Positions 7,675 to 15,057 of a stretch of DNA of 64,000 nt are shown here, one piece after another. Source of the DNA: Bradyrhizobium sp. AUGA SZCCT0158 (GTDB lineage: Bacteria > Pseudomonadota > Alphaproteobacteria > Rhizobiales > Xanthobacteraceae); the NCBI RefSeq assembly GCF_018130065.1, contig NZ_JAFCME010000001.1, positions 1 to 64,000 of the forward strand. The letters are read 5' to 3'. Below the pieces are notes generated by a model. It searched no databases. It saw nothing but the letters and a program-made list of their open reading frames with translations, and had not been told where the DNA came from. Made by a program: the position numbers and the translations under genes. Every line of letters begins with the position of its first letter. The first letter of the stretch is position 1.

Positions 7675-7752
7675 CTGAGGTACTCCGGACTAGTTCGGAA
7701 AGGTCGGCTGAGTTGCGGGTAGTTGAGGAGGCCGTTGGCAACCGCCGTTGCC
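7675..7752 (-). repeat. Dispersed repeat, copy 2 (inverted relative to 1012-1090)
   Basis: It contains TGAGGTACTCCGGACTAG and, further on, GGCAACCGCCGTTGCC. The reverse complement matches copy 1. Around it are GGCCGCCAACTGAGG blocks that occur twice (about 7665 and 7807). Confidence 0.5.
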
Positions 7753-7857
7753 GGTCGGCTGTGCCCCAGTGCACCGCCAGTCCGCTGGGGCCGCCTAAGG
7801 CCAAAGGCCGCCAACTGAGGCCGCTATCTCAATGTGCCATCCCTTTAACCGATGGTC

Positions 7858-7922
7858 GGCCAGCAGCCTAAGATGGATGGCGCGCGCTGAGGCCGTAAAG
7901 GCATGTGTCTGAATTCCACTAG
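7858..7922 (-). ncRNA. Candidate EcfG-driven RNA, degenerate family A member
   Basis: Downstream of the promoter at 7931-7956 the sequence reaches a GGCCTCAGC / GCTGCTGGCC stem after about 35 bases, the spacing of the better members. The T run after the stem is missing, so termination is doubtful. Confidence 0.3.
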
Positions 7923-7930
7923 ACGGGTTC

Positions 7931-7956
7931 AACATGGAGCAGTTACCACTTGTTCC
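7931..7956 (-). promoter_or_regulatory. EcfG-like promoter
   Basis: Minus strand: GGAAC, 17 bases, TGTT. The start of its spacer (AAGTGGTAAC) matches that of the other family A promoters (AAGTGGCAAC). Confidence 0.5.
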
Positions 7957-7991
7957 CGGCAATACCCAGTCAGCTGACAAATCAGTCTCCC

Positions 7992-8070
7992 CAAAAAGAA
8001 ACGACCCCGGCGCTCTAGACGGAAGCGCACTGAGGCCGCTTCGATGTGTCCGGCGTCTGAAAACGGACAC
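7992..8070 (-). ncRNA. Candidate EcfG-driven small RNA, family A
   Basis: A perfect-consensus promoter (8078-8102) is followed by no open frame and then, about 36 bases from the -10, by a long stem (GCGGCCTCAGTGCGC with GCGCCGGGGTCGTTT). The run TTTCTTTTT completes a Rho-independent terminator. Predicted RNA about 75 nt. Confidence 0.5.
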
Positions 8071-8077
8071 CGCCGCC

Positions 8078-8102
8078 AACGGCGGTCGTTGCCACTTGTT
8101 CC
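8078..8102 (-). promoter_or_regulatory. EcfG-type promoter, full consensus
   Basis: Minus strand: GGAAC, 16 bases (AAGTGGCAACGACCGC), CGTT. Drives the RNA candidate at 7992-8070. Confidence 0.65.
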
Positions 8103-8191
8103 TAACGACGAAAGACCCCTACGCCTGCTCAGCCTACTTGGCAGCTCCGCAATATGAACGCTTATTCAGGGACTTAGCGCGGGTTTGCGTC

Positions 8192-8216
8192 GGAACATAG
8201 AAGCCTCGTGCCGGTT
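8192..8216 (+). promoter_or_regulatory. EcfG-like promoter for 8250
   Basis: GGAAC, 16 bases, GGTT, ending 33 bases before the ATG at 8250. Confidence 0.55.
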
Positions 8217-8249
8217 ATCGAAACGTAGTTGAATGCAAAGGAGTGAGAC

Positions 8250-8570
8250 ATGAAAAAGCTAGCTATCGTACTTGCCGTCGGTGCTGCCGCGCTGCTCGGG
8301 GGCAGCGTAGCAAACGCTGACAACTCGGCGAAGAAGACGGAAGGCGCAACAGTCGGAACAAGCCAGTCAACCGACTTAAGTGCGCACCGTCGCCATCGCC
8401 ATTATGGCCATCGTCGCTACTACAGGAGCTATGCGTATTATCCTCGGCGGGCTTACTACGCTCCGCCAGCATACTACGCTCGGCCGTACGGGGGGTATGG
8501 TTACGGCGGCCCGTCCATAAGCCTAGGCTTTGGTTTCGGCGGCCATCGTCACCACCATCACGGCTGGTGA
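8250..8570 (+). CDS. Secreted Tyr/His/Gly-rich protein
   Basis: 106 residues. Signal peptide (MKKLAIVLAVGAAALLGGSV, cleavage near ANA, residues 21-23), then a mature part dominated by Tyr, Arg, His and Gly, including repeats of YY(A/P) and a HRHHHH tail. Ribosome site AGGAG, an EcfG-like promoter just upstream and a strong terminator just downstream make it a single-gene unit. Probably an exported stress protein of the periplasm or envelope. The His tail could bind metal (inference). Confidence 0.75.
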   Translation: MKKLAIVLAVGAAALLGGSVANADNSAKKTEGATVGTSQSTDLSAHRRHRHYGHRRYYRSYAYYPRRAYYAPPAYYARPYGGYGYGGPSISLGFGFGGHRHHHHGW

Positions 8571-8577
8571 CACTCCT

Positions 8578-8606
8578 AACAGCCCGCAATAGTGCGGGCT
8601 GTTCTT
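8578..8606 (+). terminator. Rho-independent terminator
   Basis: Arms AACAGCCCGCA / TGCGGGCTGTT with a four-base loop, followed by CTTT, eight bases after the stop of the 8250 gene. Confidence 0.8.
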
Positions 8607-8675
8607 TGCACGCGGCCGTCGGCTCACAGGCGCAAGAAGCGCTTTTATCCAAGACGACTCGGCAGCCAGTAGCTC

Positions 8676-8753
8676 CAAAAAGCAACGGCCTCAGCGGCTA
8701 TCGGGGGACGCGCTGAGGCCGTTTTGATATGTCCGGTCTCTCCTCCAGACAAG
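8676..8753 (-). ncRNA. Candidate EcfG-driven small RNA, family A
   Basis: From the promoter at 8761-8785 transcription would run 38 bases to the stem AACGGCCTCAGCGCG / CCGCTGAGGCCGTT, followed by GCTTTTT. No coding frame. Its downstream end abuts the terminator region of the 8250 gene on the other strand. Confidence 0.55.
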
Positions 8754-8760
8754 CCATTTC

Positions 8761-8785
8761 AACGCCGTTCATTGCCACTTGGTCC
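8761..8785 (-). promoter_or_regulatory. EcfG-type promoter
   Basis: Minus strand: GGACC (one base off GGAAC), 16 bases starting AAGTGGCAATGAACGG, then CGTT. Confidence 0.5.
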
Positions 8786-8926
8786 CGGCACAAATACCAG
8801 GTCTTCCGATTCCACTTTTTGGAAATGAAGTCCGCTGCTAGGTTGTCGGCGGCGCTCACCAGATCGCCTCCGTGAGCGCTTTGGAATGACGCCCGTCCGC
8901 GCTAGCCCCCGGATGGGGGTTTTCAT
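8786..8926 (+). repeat. Family C repeat, copy 2
   Basis: Matches 5825-5968 over its whole length and ends in a GCTAGCCCCCGGATGGGGG hairpin with a TTTTCATT tail. It starts right behind the minus-strand promoter at 8761-8785, so the two elements sit back to back. Confidence 0.6.
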
Positions 8927-8977
8927 TGAGTGGCCTGTTTTTGGTTCGCAAGTGGCCGAATTCGGCCAGCACCCATA

Positions 8978-9053
8978 AGAAAACGGCCCCAGCGCCTTCG
9001 GGGGACGCGCGCTGAGGCCGTTTTATACGCGTCTATCGTCTGCTTCAGACACG
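8978..9053 (-). ncRNA. Candidate EcfG-driven small RNA, family A (best member)
   Basis: The promoter at 9061-9085 is followed, 37 bases from its -10, by AAAACGGCCTCAGCGCGCG, a short loop, then GCGCTGGGGCCGTTTTCTT. This is a complete terminator hairpin. Predicted RNA about 75 nt; no reading frame of note. Confidence 0.55.
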
Positions 9054-9060
9054 TGGCCTC

Positions 9061-9085
9061 AATGCCGAGCATTGCCACTTGTTCC
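9061..9085 (-). promoter_or_regulatory. EcfG-type promoter
   Basis: Minus strand: GGAAC, 16 bases (AAGTGGCAATGCTCGG), CATT (one mismatch). Confidence 0.55.
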
Positions 9086-9226
9086 CGCAAACGAAGAAGA
9101 CCACCGGGCAATAAGCGGCGTTGAGGTCTCGTTCAAGCCATTGCAGATTTCAAGTCAGCGGCGGATCAGCCACCTTGGCGTTACCTATTTTGGGGGAAAA
9201 ACAGGCGAGCCCCCGCTGTTCGCATA

Positions 9227-9251
9227 GGAACCTTCGCGGCCAAGCGCGATT
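9227..9251 (+). promoter_or_regulatory. EcfG-like promoter, plus strand
   Basis: GGAAC, 16 bases, GATT. The spacer lacks the AAGTGGCAA block of the minus-strand members. Confidence 0.4.
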
Positions 9252-9258
9252 TGTGATC

Positions 9259-9327
9259 GTGCCGGGCCGCCCCCGGCACGTCCCCGAAGGCAACGGCCTC
9301 AGCTGCTCCCCCGGCTGGGGCCGTTTT
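9259..9327 (+). ncRNA. Candidate EcfG-driven small RNA, family A, plus strand
   Basis: Two stems: CGTGCCGGG / CCCGGCACG, then AACGGCCTCAGC / GGCTGGGGCCGTTTT ending in a T run. The second stem begins 40 bases after the -10, as in the other members. No open frame. Confidence 0.45.
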
Positions 9328-9395
9328 CGTGCCTTGGTGATTCGCAAATCCACCTGCCCTCTCCTATCTTGGATCAGGGGCGCGTGGAGTTGCGT

Positions 9396-9740
9396 ATGAG
9401 TTCGCCGTCGATCATTCCAAACGACCATTTGGACCGGGATTTTTACATCGTTCTCGAAGATTTCAGCAGCGGTGCGGCCTTCCGCGAGACCGACGAAGGC
9501 ATCGATTATCCTACTCTCATTTCCGGCTTGCTGCGCGGCGAGTATGCCCGGGTGCTGCGGGTTGTGGCCTTCAATCCGGCAGAGGGCTGGTCACGGGACA
9601 CGTCCGAAGACGTCGCCCGCGAGCTGGAGCGCCGCGTCAGCGCCGAGGGCCGCGAGGCGTCCGATAGCCTGCAGGATTTCATCGAGGGCCAGCTCGGCCG
9701 AAAGATCGGCGTGCAACTGCCGTTACCACTGCAAATCTGA
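9396..9740 (+). CDS. Conserved hypothetical protein, paralogue of 3132-3446
   Basis: 114 residues. The start at 9396 has the same GGAGTTGCGTATG context as its paralogue. Conserved blocks: FYIVLEDF, FRETDEGIDYPTLISGLLRG, VVAFNPAEGWSRD, then a helical C-terminus. It is followed after seven bases by a second small gene, so the pair is probably one transcript. Cytosolic, function unknown. Confidence 0.75.
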   Translation: MSSPSIIPNDHLDRDFYIVLEDFSSGAAFRETDEGIDYPTLISGLLRGEYARVLRVVAFNPAEGWSRDTSEDVARELERRVSAEGREASDSLQDFIEGQLGRKIGVQLPLPLQI

Positions 9741-9747
9741 GGGATCC

Positions 9748-9927
9748 ATGTCCGACCCCGTCGCCAACACCGCCCGCTTCATTAAGGTAGTTGAAGCGAT
9801 TGTCGCCGAATTCGAACGGCAAGGTTTCGGCGCAGAATTAGCCGAGCTTGGGTTCGACACCGGCGCGCTTGCCAGAGCGGTGATCGAGGCAGCCGACGGC
9901 CAAGTCATTCCGTTTCGCCAGCGATGA
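9748..9927 (+). CDS. Small conserved helical protein
   Basis: 59 residues, starting MSDPVANTARFIKVVEAIVA; amphipathic helices, no membrane segment. Ribosome site GAGGGA overlaps the end of the previous gene. Unknown function. Confidence 0.6.
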   Translation: MSDPVANTARFIKVVEAIVAEFERQGFGAELAELGFDTGALARAVIEAADGQVIPFRQR

Positions 9928-9967
9928 GGCGACTAATAGCTTTCGCCGCCGTGCATAGCTGCCAATC

Positions 9968-10075
9968 ATGAAGCAGTTCGAGTTTTGCAAGCCGGTCGCC
10001 AAGACGACGGTCCCGATCGGCCCGGACTGGATTCACGAGGTCAAATACGACGGCTACACGACTCGCCCCACTTAG
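9968..10075 (+). pseudogene. N-terminal stub of the short ligase-like family
   Basis: MKQFEFCKPVAKTTVPIGPD, WIHEVKYDGY, then four unrelated residues and a stop. WIHEVKYDGY is the adenylation motif seen at 4150-4630 and 15214-15821. Homology breaks at about 10061, next to the end of the DUF899 gene, which marks a recombination or insertion boundary. Confidence 0.65.
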
Positions 10076-10803
10076 GATCGATCAGGATCCGTCACCCCGG
10101 TATCATGCCAGACCCACCAATCGTATGGCGGAGTCTGAGGATAGCCCCGGGGTGAGTCTTCCCACGACTCCTGGCGACCGAGTGCAGTGATATCGAGGTA
10201 ATTCCACGTGTTGCCCATTTGCTCGTCGCCACGGCCGCCGTGGTTGAAGTAGGTACGGAACAGGCGTTTGCCGTCTCGAATGAATGCGTTCGTGCCGTGC
10301 CATTCTTCCACGCCGAAGTCGGTCTCGAAGTCGTCGGTCAGCGTGTACCACGGGATATGCTCCCAGCCCATCCGCGCCTTCACGCGATTGATGTCCGGTT
10401 GCGGTGCGCGGGAGACAAACGCGAGACTCGTGTCGCGGGCGTTCAGATGGACGGGGTGGGCGACCTGATCCGCCACCATCGAGCAGCCGATGCAGGCATG
10501 TTCCGGCCAGCCGGATACGCCGGGTTCAAAGAAGGCGCGGTAGACGATCAATTGCCGCTGGCTCTGGAACAAGTCGAGCAGGCTCATCTTGCCCTCCGGT
10601 CCGATGAACGCATATTCCTTCTCCACGGCCAGCCAGGGCATCCGCCGACGCTCCGCGGCCAGCGCATCGCGGGCTCGGCTGTGGGCCTTCTCCTTCACGA
10701 GCAGCTGCTTCGACGCAGCCATCCACTCCTCAGCCGACACAATCGGCGGTGTCTGCATTCCGAGCAGCTCGCTCTTTTGGTGGTTATCAGACGATGTGGT
10801 CAT
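10072..10803 (-). CDS. DUF899 thioredoxin-like protein, copy A
   Basis: 243 residues from the ATG at 10803, which follows GGAGG; ten further residues are possible upstream. It shows the DUF899 order: EEWMAASKQLLVKEKAHSRA, RRRMPW, LLDLFQSQRQLIVYRAFF, a C-I-G-C pair, FVSRAP, GWEHIPWYT and a C-terminal LDITALGRQESWEDSPRGYP. The family has a thioredoxin/AhpC-like fold and is often annotated only as DUF899. Neighbour of a second copy and of a divergent regulator. Confidence 0.85.
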   Translation of the reverse strand: MTTSSDNHQKSELLGMQTPPIVSAEEWMAASKQLLVKEKAHSRARDALAAERRRMPWLAVEKEYAFIGPEGKMSLLDLFQSQRQLIVYRAFFEPGVSGWPEHACIGCSMVADQVAHPVHLNARDTSLAFVSRAPQPDINRVKARMGWEHIPWYTLTDDFETDFGVEEWHGTNAFIRDGKRLFRTYFNHGGRGDEQMGNTWNYLDITALGRQESWEDSPRGYPQTPPYDWWVWHDTGVTDPDRS

Positions 10804-10876
10804 GCTTCTCAAGCCTCCAAAACTCAGATGCATTCCATGTGCGTGCCGGGGTGGGCCTTTCGCTGCAGAGACAAAG

Positions 10877-11644
10877 TCAGCCGCCGCCGGTGCCCAAGTC
10901 GTCGGAACTCCCGGCGTTCAGGCGAGGCCATTGTGAGATGGGACGTCCATCGTCGCGCATACGATGCTTGCCTTCTCCCCACCCTTGCGGCCAGTCCGCG
11001 GGCGAGTCCTCCCACGGCTCCTGCCGTCCGTAGACGGTCAGGTCGAGCAGTCGGTAGCTGTTATCCATCGCCTCGACGCCGCGCATCGTCGTCCAGTACG
11101 TTTCGAAGACCTCGGATCCCCGTCGCAGGTAGCAGATTAGGTGCATCATTCCGACCCGCCGCCCGACCAGGAGGGTGTCAAGCGAATCCTGGGCCGAATA
11201 CCACGGCATGTTCCAGCCCATGAAGTCGCGGTAGCGGACGCTCTCGTCGTATGGACCCTGGCAGAACGTGGCGTAGGTGACGTCGCGAGAATGGATATGA
11301 GACAGCTCGCGGACCTGCGTCGTAAAGAAAGTGCAGCCCTCGCACTGCTCCGGAGCCGGGCGACCGTCGTGCCACATGAAGTAATAGGCGATGAGTAGCC
11401 TGCGTTCCTCGAACGCGTCGATCAGCGTCACCGCCCCGCCCTCGCCGACAAGCGGCGTGGCGCCATCCACAGCGACCATCGGCAGCCGCCGGCGGGCGGC
11501 CGCAATCGCGTCGCTTTCCCGTGTGTGAGCTTTTTCCCGGAGCCGTAGCGTATCGAGCTCTGCATGAAATTCTGCGCGATCGACGGTCCGCGGCAATTCG
11601 GTTTTGTCGGCTAGGAACTTACTCACTTGGCTCTCTCCCGTCAT
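10877..11644 (-). CDS. DUF899 thioredoxin-like protein, copy B
   Basis: 255 residues. Same layout as copy A: LRLREKAHTRESDAIAAARR, LIDAFEERRLLIAYYFMW, a C-E-G-C pair, HIHSRDVTYATF, MGWNMPWYS and LLDLTVYGRQEPWEDSPADW. It lies 73 bases upstream of copy A on the same strand, so the two are probably co-transcribed. The two share many positions but are diverged, so the pair is old. The start at 11644 drops seven weak N-terminal residues. Confidence 0.85.
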   Translation of the reverse strand: MTGESQVSKFLADKTELPRTVDRAEFHAELDTLRLREKAHTRESDAIAAARRRLPMVAVDGATPLVGEGGAVTLIDAFEERRLLIAYYFMWHDGRPAPEQCEGCTFFTTQVRELSHIHSRDVTYATFCQGPYDESVRYRDFMGWNMPWYSAQDSLDTLLVGRRVGMMHLICYLRRGSEVFETYWTTMRGVEAMDNSYRLLDLTVYGRQEPWEDSPADWPQGWGEGKHRMRDDGRPISQWPRLNAGSSDDLGTGGG

Positions 11645-11825
11645 TCCGATGCGCCTGTGATCCAAATGCCGCTCCCGACGTTACCGTCAGCGCAAATGAA
11701 GGCGTGTGAAAGGCAAACTCTACTCGTCGCCTGCTGCACTGAACTCATGAGGTCGCTCCGGCTCATCCATAGGGTAAGAAGCAAGCGGCATGGCGTAAAT
11801 GTCAAAATCATGCGATTTTCCGCCA

Positions 11826-12818
11826 ATGCCGATCGAAGTCGCCATACTGATCTATCCAGGATTCGAGCTACTGGACGCCAGCGGACCGGTGTCTGTGTTC
11901 AGCACGGCCAATTTCGTGCTCGATCAACAGGAAAAGGATCCCGCTTACGAAATTTCGATGGTGTCTTCGATCGGAGGCGCGGTGCGCAGCAGCAGCGGCG
12001 TCAGCGTGAATACGAAGCCGCTTTCAAAGGTGCCTCCCCGAAAACTGCATACCTTCCTTGTCGCGGGTGCTGAAGCCGGTCCTCTGCGAAAAGTCCTCAA
12101 GGATCCTGTCATCTGCGAACGAGCGCCGCGCTGGGCCAGGAAATCGAACCGATACGGCTCCGTTTGCGCAGGAACCTTCGTGCTCGCCAAGCTCAAGTTG
12201 ATCGACGGTCGCTGCGTCGCATCGCATTGGAGTGCCTGTCGATCACTGGCCGCGGCATTCCCAAAAGTCGAGGTCGACGAAAACGCCATCTACGTCAAGG
12301 ACGGCAACGTATGGACCTCTGCCGGCGTAACGACAGGGATCGACATGGCGCTCGCAATGGTTGCCAACGACACAGGTATGGCCGTCGCCAATGACGTGGC
12401 TAAACGGCTAGTGCTCTACGTCCGCCGGCCGGGCAATCAGTCACAATTCAGTCCGCTGCTGCGCGCTCAGCGAACCGCCGAACATCCTTTTGGCGACCTG
12501 ATGGACTGGGTGCAATTGAATTTGGAGCATAATCTGGATGTACCGACCCTGGCGGCGAGAGCCGGTCTCAGCGAACGCAGCTTCTTCAGAAAATTCACCG
12601 AGGCGATGGACGAAACACCGGCGCGGCTGATCGAGTCCATTCGGCTGGACGCCGCACGTGTGCTGCTCTCGCAGGGTTTGGCGACCAAGTTGACGGCATC
12701 ACGCGTCGGACTTCCCAGTTCCAGGTTCGCGAAGGCCTTCGAGCGCCGGTTTGGCATGTCGCCAAGGCTTTATCGAGAGATGCACGCGCAGTCGGCGGCC
12801 CCGAGCCGAGACCGGTAG
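11826..12818 (+). CDS. GlxA-family AraC-type transcriptional regulator
   Basis: 330 residues. Residues about 1-180 form a DJ-1/PfpI-like domain (VAILIYPGFELLDASGPVSV, the nucleophile-elbow-like GSVCAGTF, GVTTGIDMAL). Residues about 225-325 are an AraC helix-turn-helix pair (LAARAGLSERSFFRKFTEAM, then ASRVGLPSSRFAKAFERRFG). It is divergent from the two DUF899 genes across about 180 bp, so it likely controls them. The effector is unknown. An ATG at 11799 would add nine residues. Confidence 0.85.
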   Translation: MPIEVAILIYPGFELLDASGPVSVFSTANFVLDQQEKDPAYEISMVSSIGGAVRSSSGVSVNTKPLSKVPPRKLHTFLVAGAEAGPLRKVLKDPVICERAPRWARKSNRYGSVCAGTFVLAKLKLIDGRCVASHWSACRSLAAAFPKVEVDENAIYVKDGNVWTSAGVTTGIDMALAMVANDTGMAVANDVAKRLVLYVRRPGNQSQFSPLLRAQRTAEHPFGDLMDWVQLNLEHNLDVPTLAARAGLSERSFFRKFTEAMDETPARLIESIRLDAARVLLSQGLATKLTASRVGLPSSRFAKAFERRFGMSPRLYREMHAQSAAPSRDR

Positions 12819-12933
12819 AGTTCAGGTTGCCTGGGTCGCCTCGGGAGCGGCCACGATTCTGGCGGCCGTTCCGGGAAAATGATCGAAAGGCGTGGCGTTC
12901 GAATACCCGATCGAGATGATCGACCTTGGGTAA

Positions 12934-13110
12934 TTAAGCAGACCAGCGGTCTTCTTCTCTTTGGGCCTCCTCAATGTTCAGACGGTCGGCAATGACTTCG
13001 GCAGTTGTCTCGTCGTTGGTTTGAGCAACAGGCTTGCCATCGCTTGTGACGATTTTATCCTTTTCGGTGCGAAGCGGAAAGTGCTCGGGTTTTCAAGGGT
13101 CATCCTTCAT
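12934..13110 (-). pseudogene. Small conserved gene with an early nonsense codon
   Basis: The frame reads MKDDP, stop, KPEHFPLRTEKDKIVTSDGK, PVAQTNDETTAEVIADRLNI, EEAQREEDRWSA. The TGA at 13093-13095 replaces what is probably a TGG tryptophan. Everything after it is well preserved, so the mutation looks recent, or translation restarts further down. Confidence 0.55.
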
Positions 13111-13179
13111 TGGCCGTTCCCCGCTTAATGGCGATACGAACGGCCGCAGATTAATAGCTGAGACCGTTCGTCGCTTAAC

Positions 13180-13506
13180 CTATCGATCCTTCGGCAACGG
13201 ACCTGTTCCGGGTGCACGCGGCGCGCCGGGGGTGGCTCTATCCAGCGCTGGATCCCCACCGCCACCAGCAGCGGCACCGCTACCGGCTCCGCTCCCGCCT
13301 GCGCCACCGGCGCCGCCAGCACCAGCACCACCAGCACCAGCACCGCCTGCCCCGGCTCCCGCACCGCCGGCTCCAGCACCGCCAGCGCCTGCTCCACCCG
13401 CACCAGAGCCACCTGCCCCAGAACCGCCGGCGCCCTGCGCAAGCGCTAGTGAACTACCGAGCGCAAAAAACAGACCTAACGCAATGATTGGTAGCTTCTT
13501 CCGCAT
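13180..13506 (-). CDS. Secreted Gly/Ala repeat protein
   Basis: 108 residues. Signal peptide (MRKKLPIIALGLFFALGSSL, cleavage near ALAQ), then about 50 residues of GAGGA/GGAGG repeats, a short linker and a basic tail. Ribosome site GGAGG before the ATG at 13506. The repeat DNA (CCAGCACCAGCACC-like on the plus strand) makes a long false frame on the other strand. Probably an exported, disordered protein. Confidence 0.65.
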   Translation of the reverse strand: MRKKLPIIALGLFFALGSSLALAQGAGGSGAGGSGAGGAGAGGAGAGGAGAGAGGAGAGGAGAGGAGGAGGSGAGSGAAAGGGGDPALDRATPGAPRAPGTGPLPKDR

Positions 13507-13863
13507 CGCTTCCTCCGTTGTTAGAGACGAACCAAGTCAGAGGAATATTGATCGTTCCTATCCCTGCACTCGTGTGGACAGCGGCCCCACCTTGGGACAG
13601 CGATGGGACCGCCGGCCGGCGTCGATGCGAAAGCGGCGCACCTCTGCCGACACTCGAAATACGCTAGCTGGTCGCCAAAAGATTTCAGTTGCCCGAATTA
13701 AATTGTTGTCATGTTGCTGGGTTCACTTTTGAACATTGCGCTTGAGGTGGCCGCGACTGAACCTGCGTACGTCCATCAGTGGACAGTGGGCATAAACCGC
13801 TATCGATTCAGACCAAGGGGGCCAGGTGTTATATTGCTGCTCATCATTTGATTCGAGGACAAC

Positions 13864-14136
13864 ATGAGCAGCCCGCAGCGTAAGACTTCCCGGCCGGCCG
13901 GACGGCCCGCATACCGCACGCTGGAAGGCTGGGCGCTCGGCGTACTGATCGAACAGCAAGCCGTGACCGAGTGCGACCATCACGGCCATCGGCGAGACCG
14001 CTCGGACCCCGATGCCTGGAACAGGGCACGCGAGGAAGCCTGGCGGAACCCGTTTCCCGGCTCTACGCCGGAAGCATGCATTGCAGCATTAGAGGCAGTC
14101 ATGCAGTCGAACGGCGATACCTGCCCGGACTGCTGA
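13864..14136 (+). CDS. Small conserved His/Cys-containing protein
   Basis: 90 residues. Basic N-terminus, then LEGWALGVLIEQQAVTECDH, HGHRRDRSDPDAW, and a C-terminal TCPDC. The cluster CDHHGH plus the CPDC tail could bind a metal, but this is inference. Ribosome site GAGGA. It lies 72 bases before the Ku gene on the same strand. Confidence 0.6.
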   Translation: MSSPQRKTSRPAGRPAYRTLEGWALGVLIEQQAVTECDHHGHRRDRSDPDAWNRAREEAWRNPFPGSTPEACIAALEAVMQSNGDTCPDC

Positions 14137-14208
14137 AACCAGACTCCACTTCGACGGTTACCCACCTATATTGATTCGAATAATGGGTATCAGTTGGAGT
14201 TTTGAGTT

Positions 14209-15057
14209 ATGGCCCCGCGCGCCAATTGGAAGGGCTTTTTGCGGCTGTCCCTCGTGACATGCCCGATCGCATTGTTTCCCGCTACCTCGGAATCCGAAAA
14301 GATCAGCTTCAACCAGATCAACAAGAAAACCGGCAACCGCATCCGCTATCTCAAGGTCGATGCCGACACCGGCGAGGAAGTCGAGAGCGGCGACATCATC
14401 AAGGGCTACCAGGTCGACAAGGATCGCTATCTTGAAGTGACCAAGGACGAGCTCGAAAACATCGCGCTCGAGTCCACCCGCACCATCGAGATCGACGAGT
14501 TCGTGCCGCGCAGCGAGATTGATGATCTCTACCTCGTTCGTCCCTATTACATTGTCCCGGACGGCAAGGTCGGCCACGATGCCTACGCCGTCATTCGGGA
14601 GACGATCCGATCGCTGGACAAGGTCGCGATCGCCCGGGTCGTGCTCACCAGCCGCGAACACGTCATCGCGCTGGAGGCCCGCGACAAGGGCCTGATGGGC
14701 ATGCTGCTGCGCTACCCGTATGAGGTGCGTGACGCAGACGAATATTTCGACGACATCCAGGACGTCAAGATCACCAAGGACATGCTCGATCTCGCCAAAC
14801 ATATCGTGGAATCGAAGTCCGGGCATTTCGAGCCGGCGAAGTTCGAGGACCGCTACGAAGCAGCACTGCAGGAACTGCTCGACAAGAAACAGAAGGGCCA
14901 GCCGATCGTCACAGCGAAGCGAGCCGCGCCCAGCAACGTCTTCAACCTGATGGATGCGCTGAAGGCGAGCATCAAGGGTGGCAAAGGTCCGGCCGCAGCC
15001 GACAAGCCGTCGAGGAAGACCCGCACCAAACCAGCCGCGAAGCGCAAGGCCGGCTGA
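14209..15057 (+). CDS. ku: Ku protein, non-homologous end joining
   Basis: 282 residues, typical of bacterial Ku. It begins APRANWKGFLRLSLVTCPIA, with the core beta-barrel motifs YLKVDADTGEEV, GYQVDKDRYLEVT, RPYYIVPDG and GMLLRYPYEVRD. The Lys/Ala-rich C-terminal tail is usual for the DNA- and ligase-contacting end. Ku forms a homodimeric ring on DNA ends and recruits an ATP-dependent ligase. Its stop overlaps the next gene by one base, and a ligase-like gene follows but is frameshifted. Confidence 0.95.
   Translation: MAPRANWKGFLRLSLVTCPIALFPATSESEKISFNQINKKTGNRIRYLKVDADTGEEVESGDIIKGYQVDKDRYLEVTKDELENIALESTRTIEIDEFVPRSEIDDLYLVRPYYIVPDGKVGHDAYAVIRETIRSLDKVAIARVVLTSREHVIALEARDKGLMGMLLRYPYEVRDADEYFDDIQDVKITKDMLDLAKHIVESKSGHFEPAKFEDRYEAALQELLDKKQKGQPIVTAKRAAPSNVFNLMDALKASIKGGKGPAAADKPSRKTRTKPAAKRKAG

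Noticed and set aside
9061..9085. Reading the GCCACTTGTTCCCG repeats as plus-strand protein-binding or recombination sites
   Set aside because: In reverse orientation they fit the EcfG promoter with a terminator at fixed distance, which explains the conservation better.
13140..13450. Possible CRISPR-like array
   Set aside because: The repeats are glycine/alanine codons of a coding gene with no unique spacers; no cas genes are present.
13034..13732. A 232-residue Pro/Ala-rich plus-strand frame
   Set aside because: It is the complement of the Gly/Ala repeat gene at 13180-13506, which has a signal peptide and ribosome site.
5048..13745. GTTCACTTTTGAAC repeated at about 5050 and 13730
   Set aside because: A short inverted repeat found only twice, with no consistent position relative to genes.
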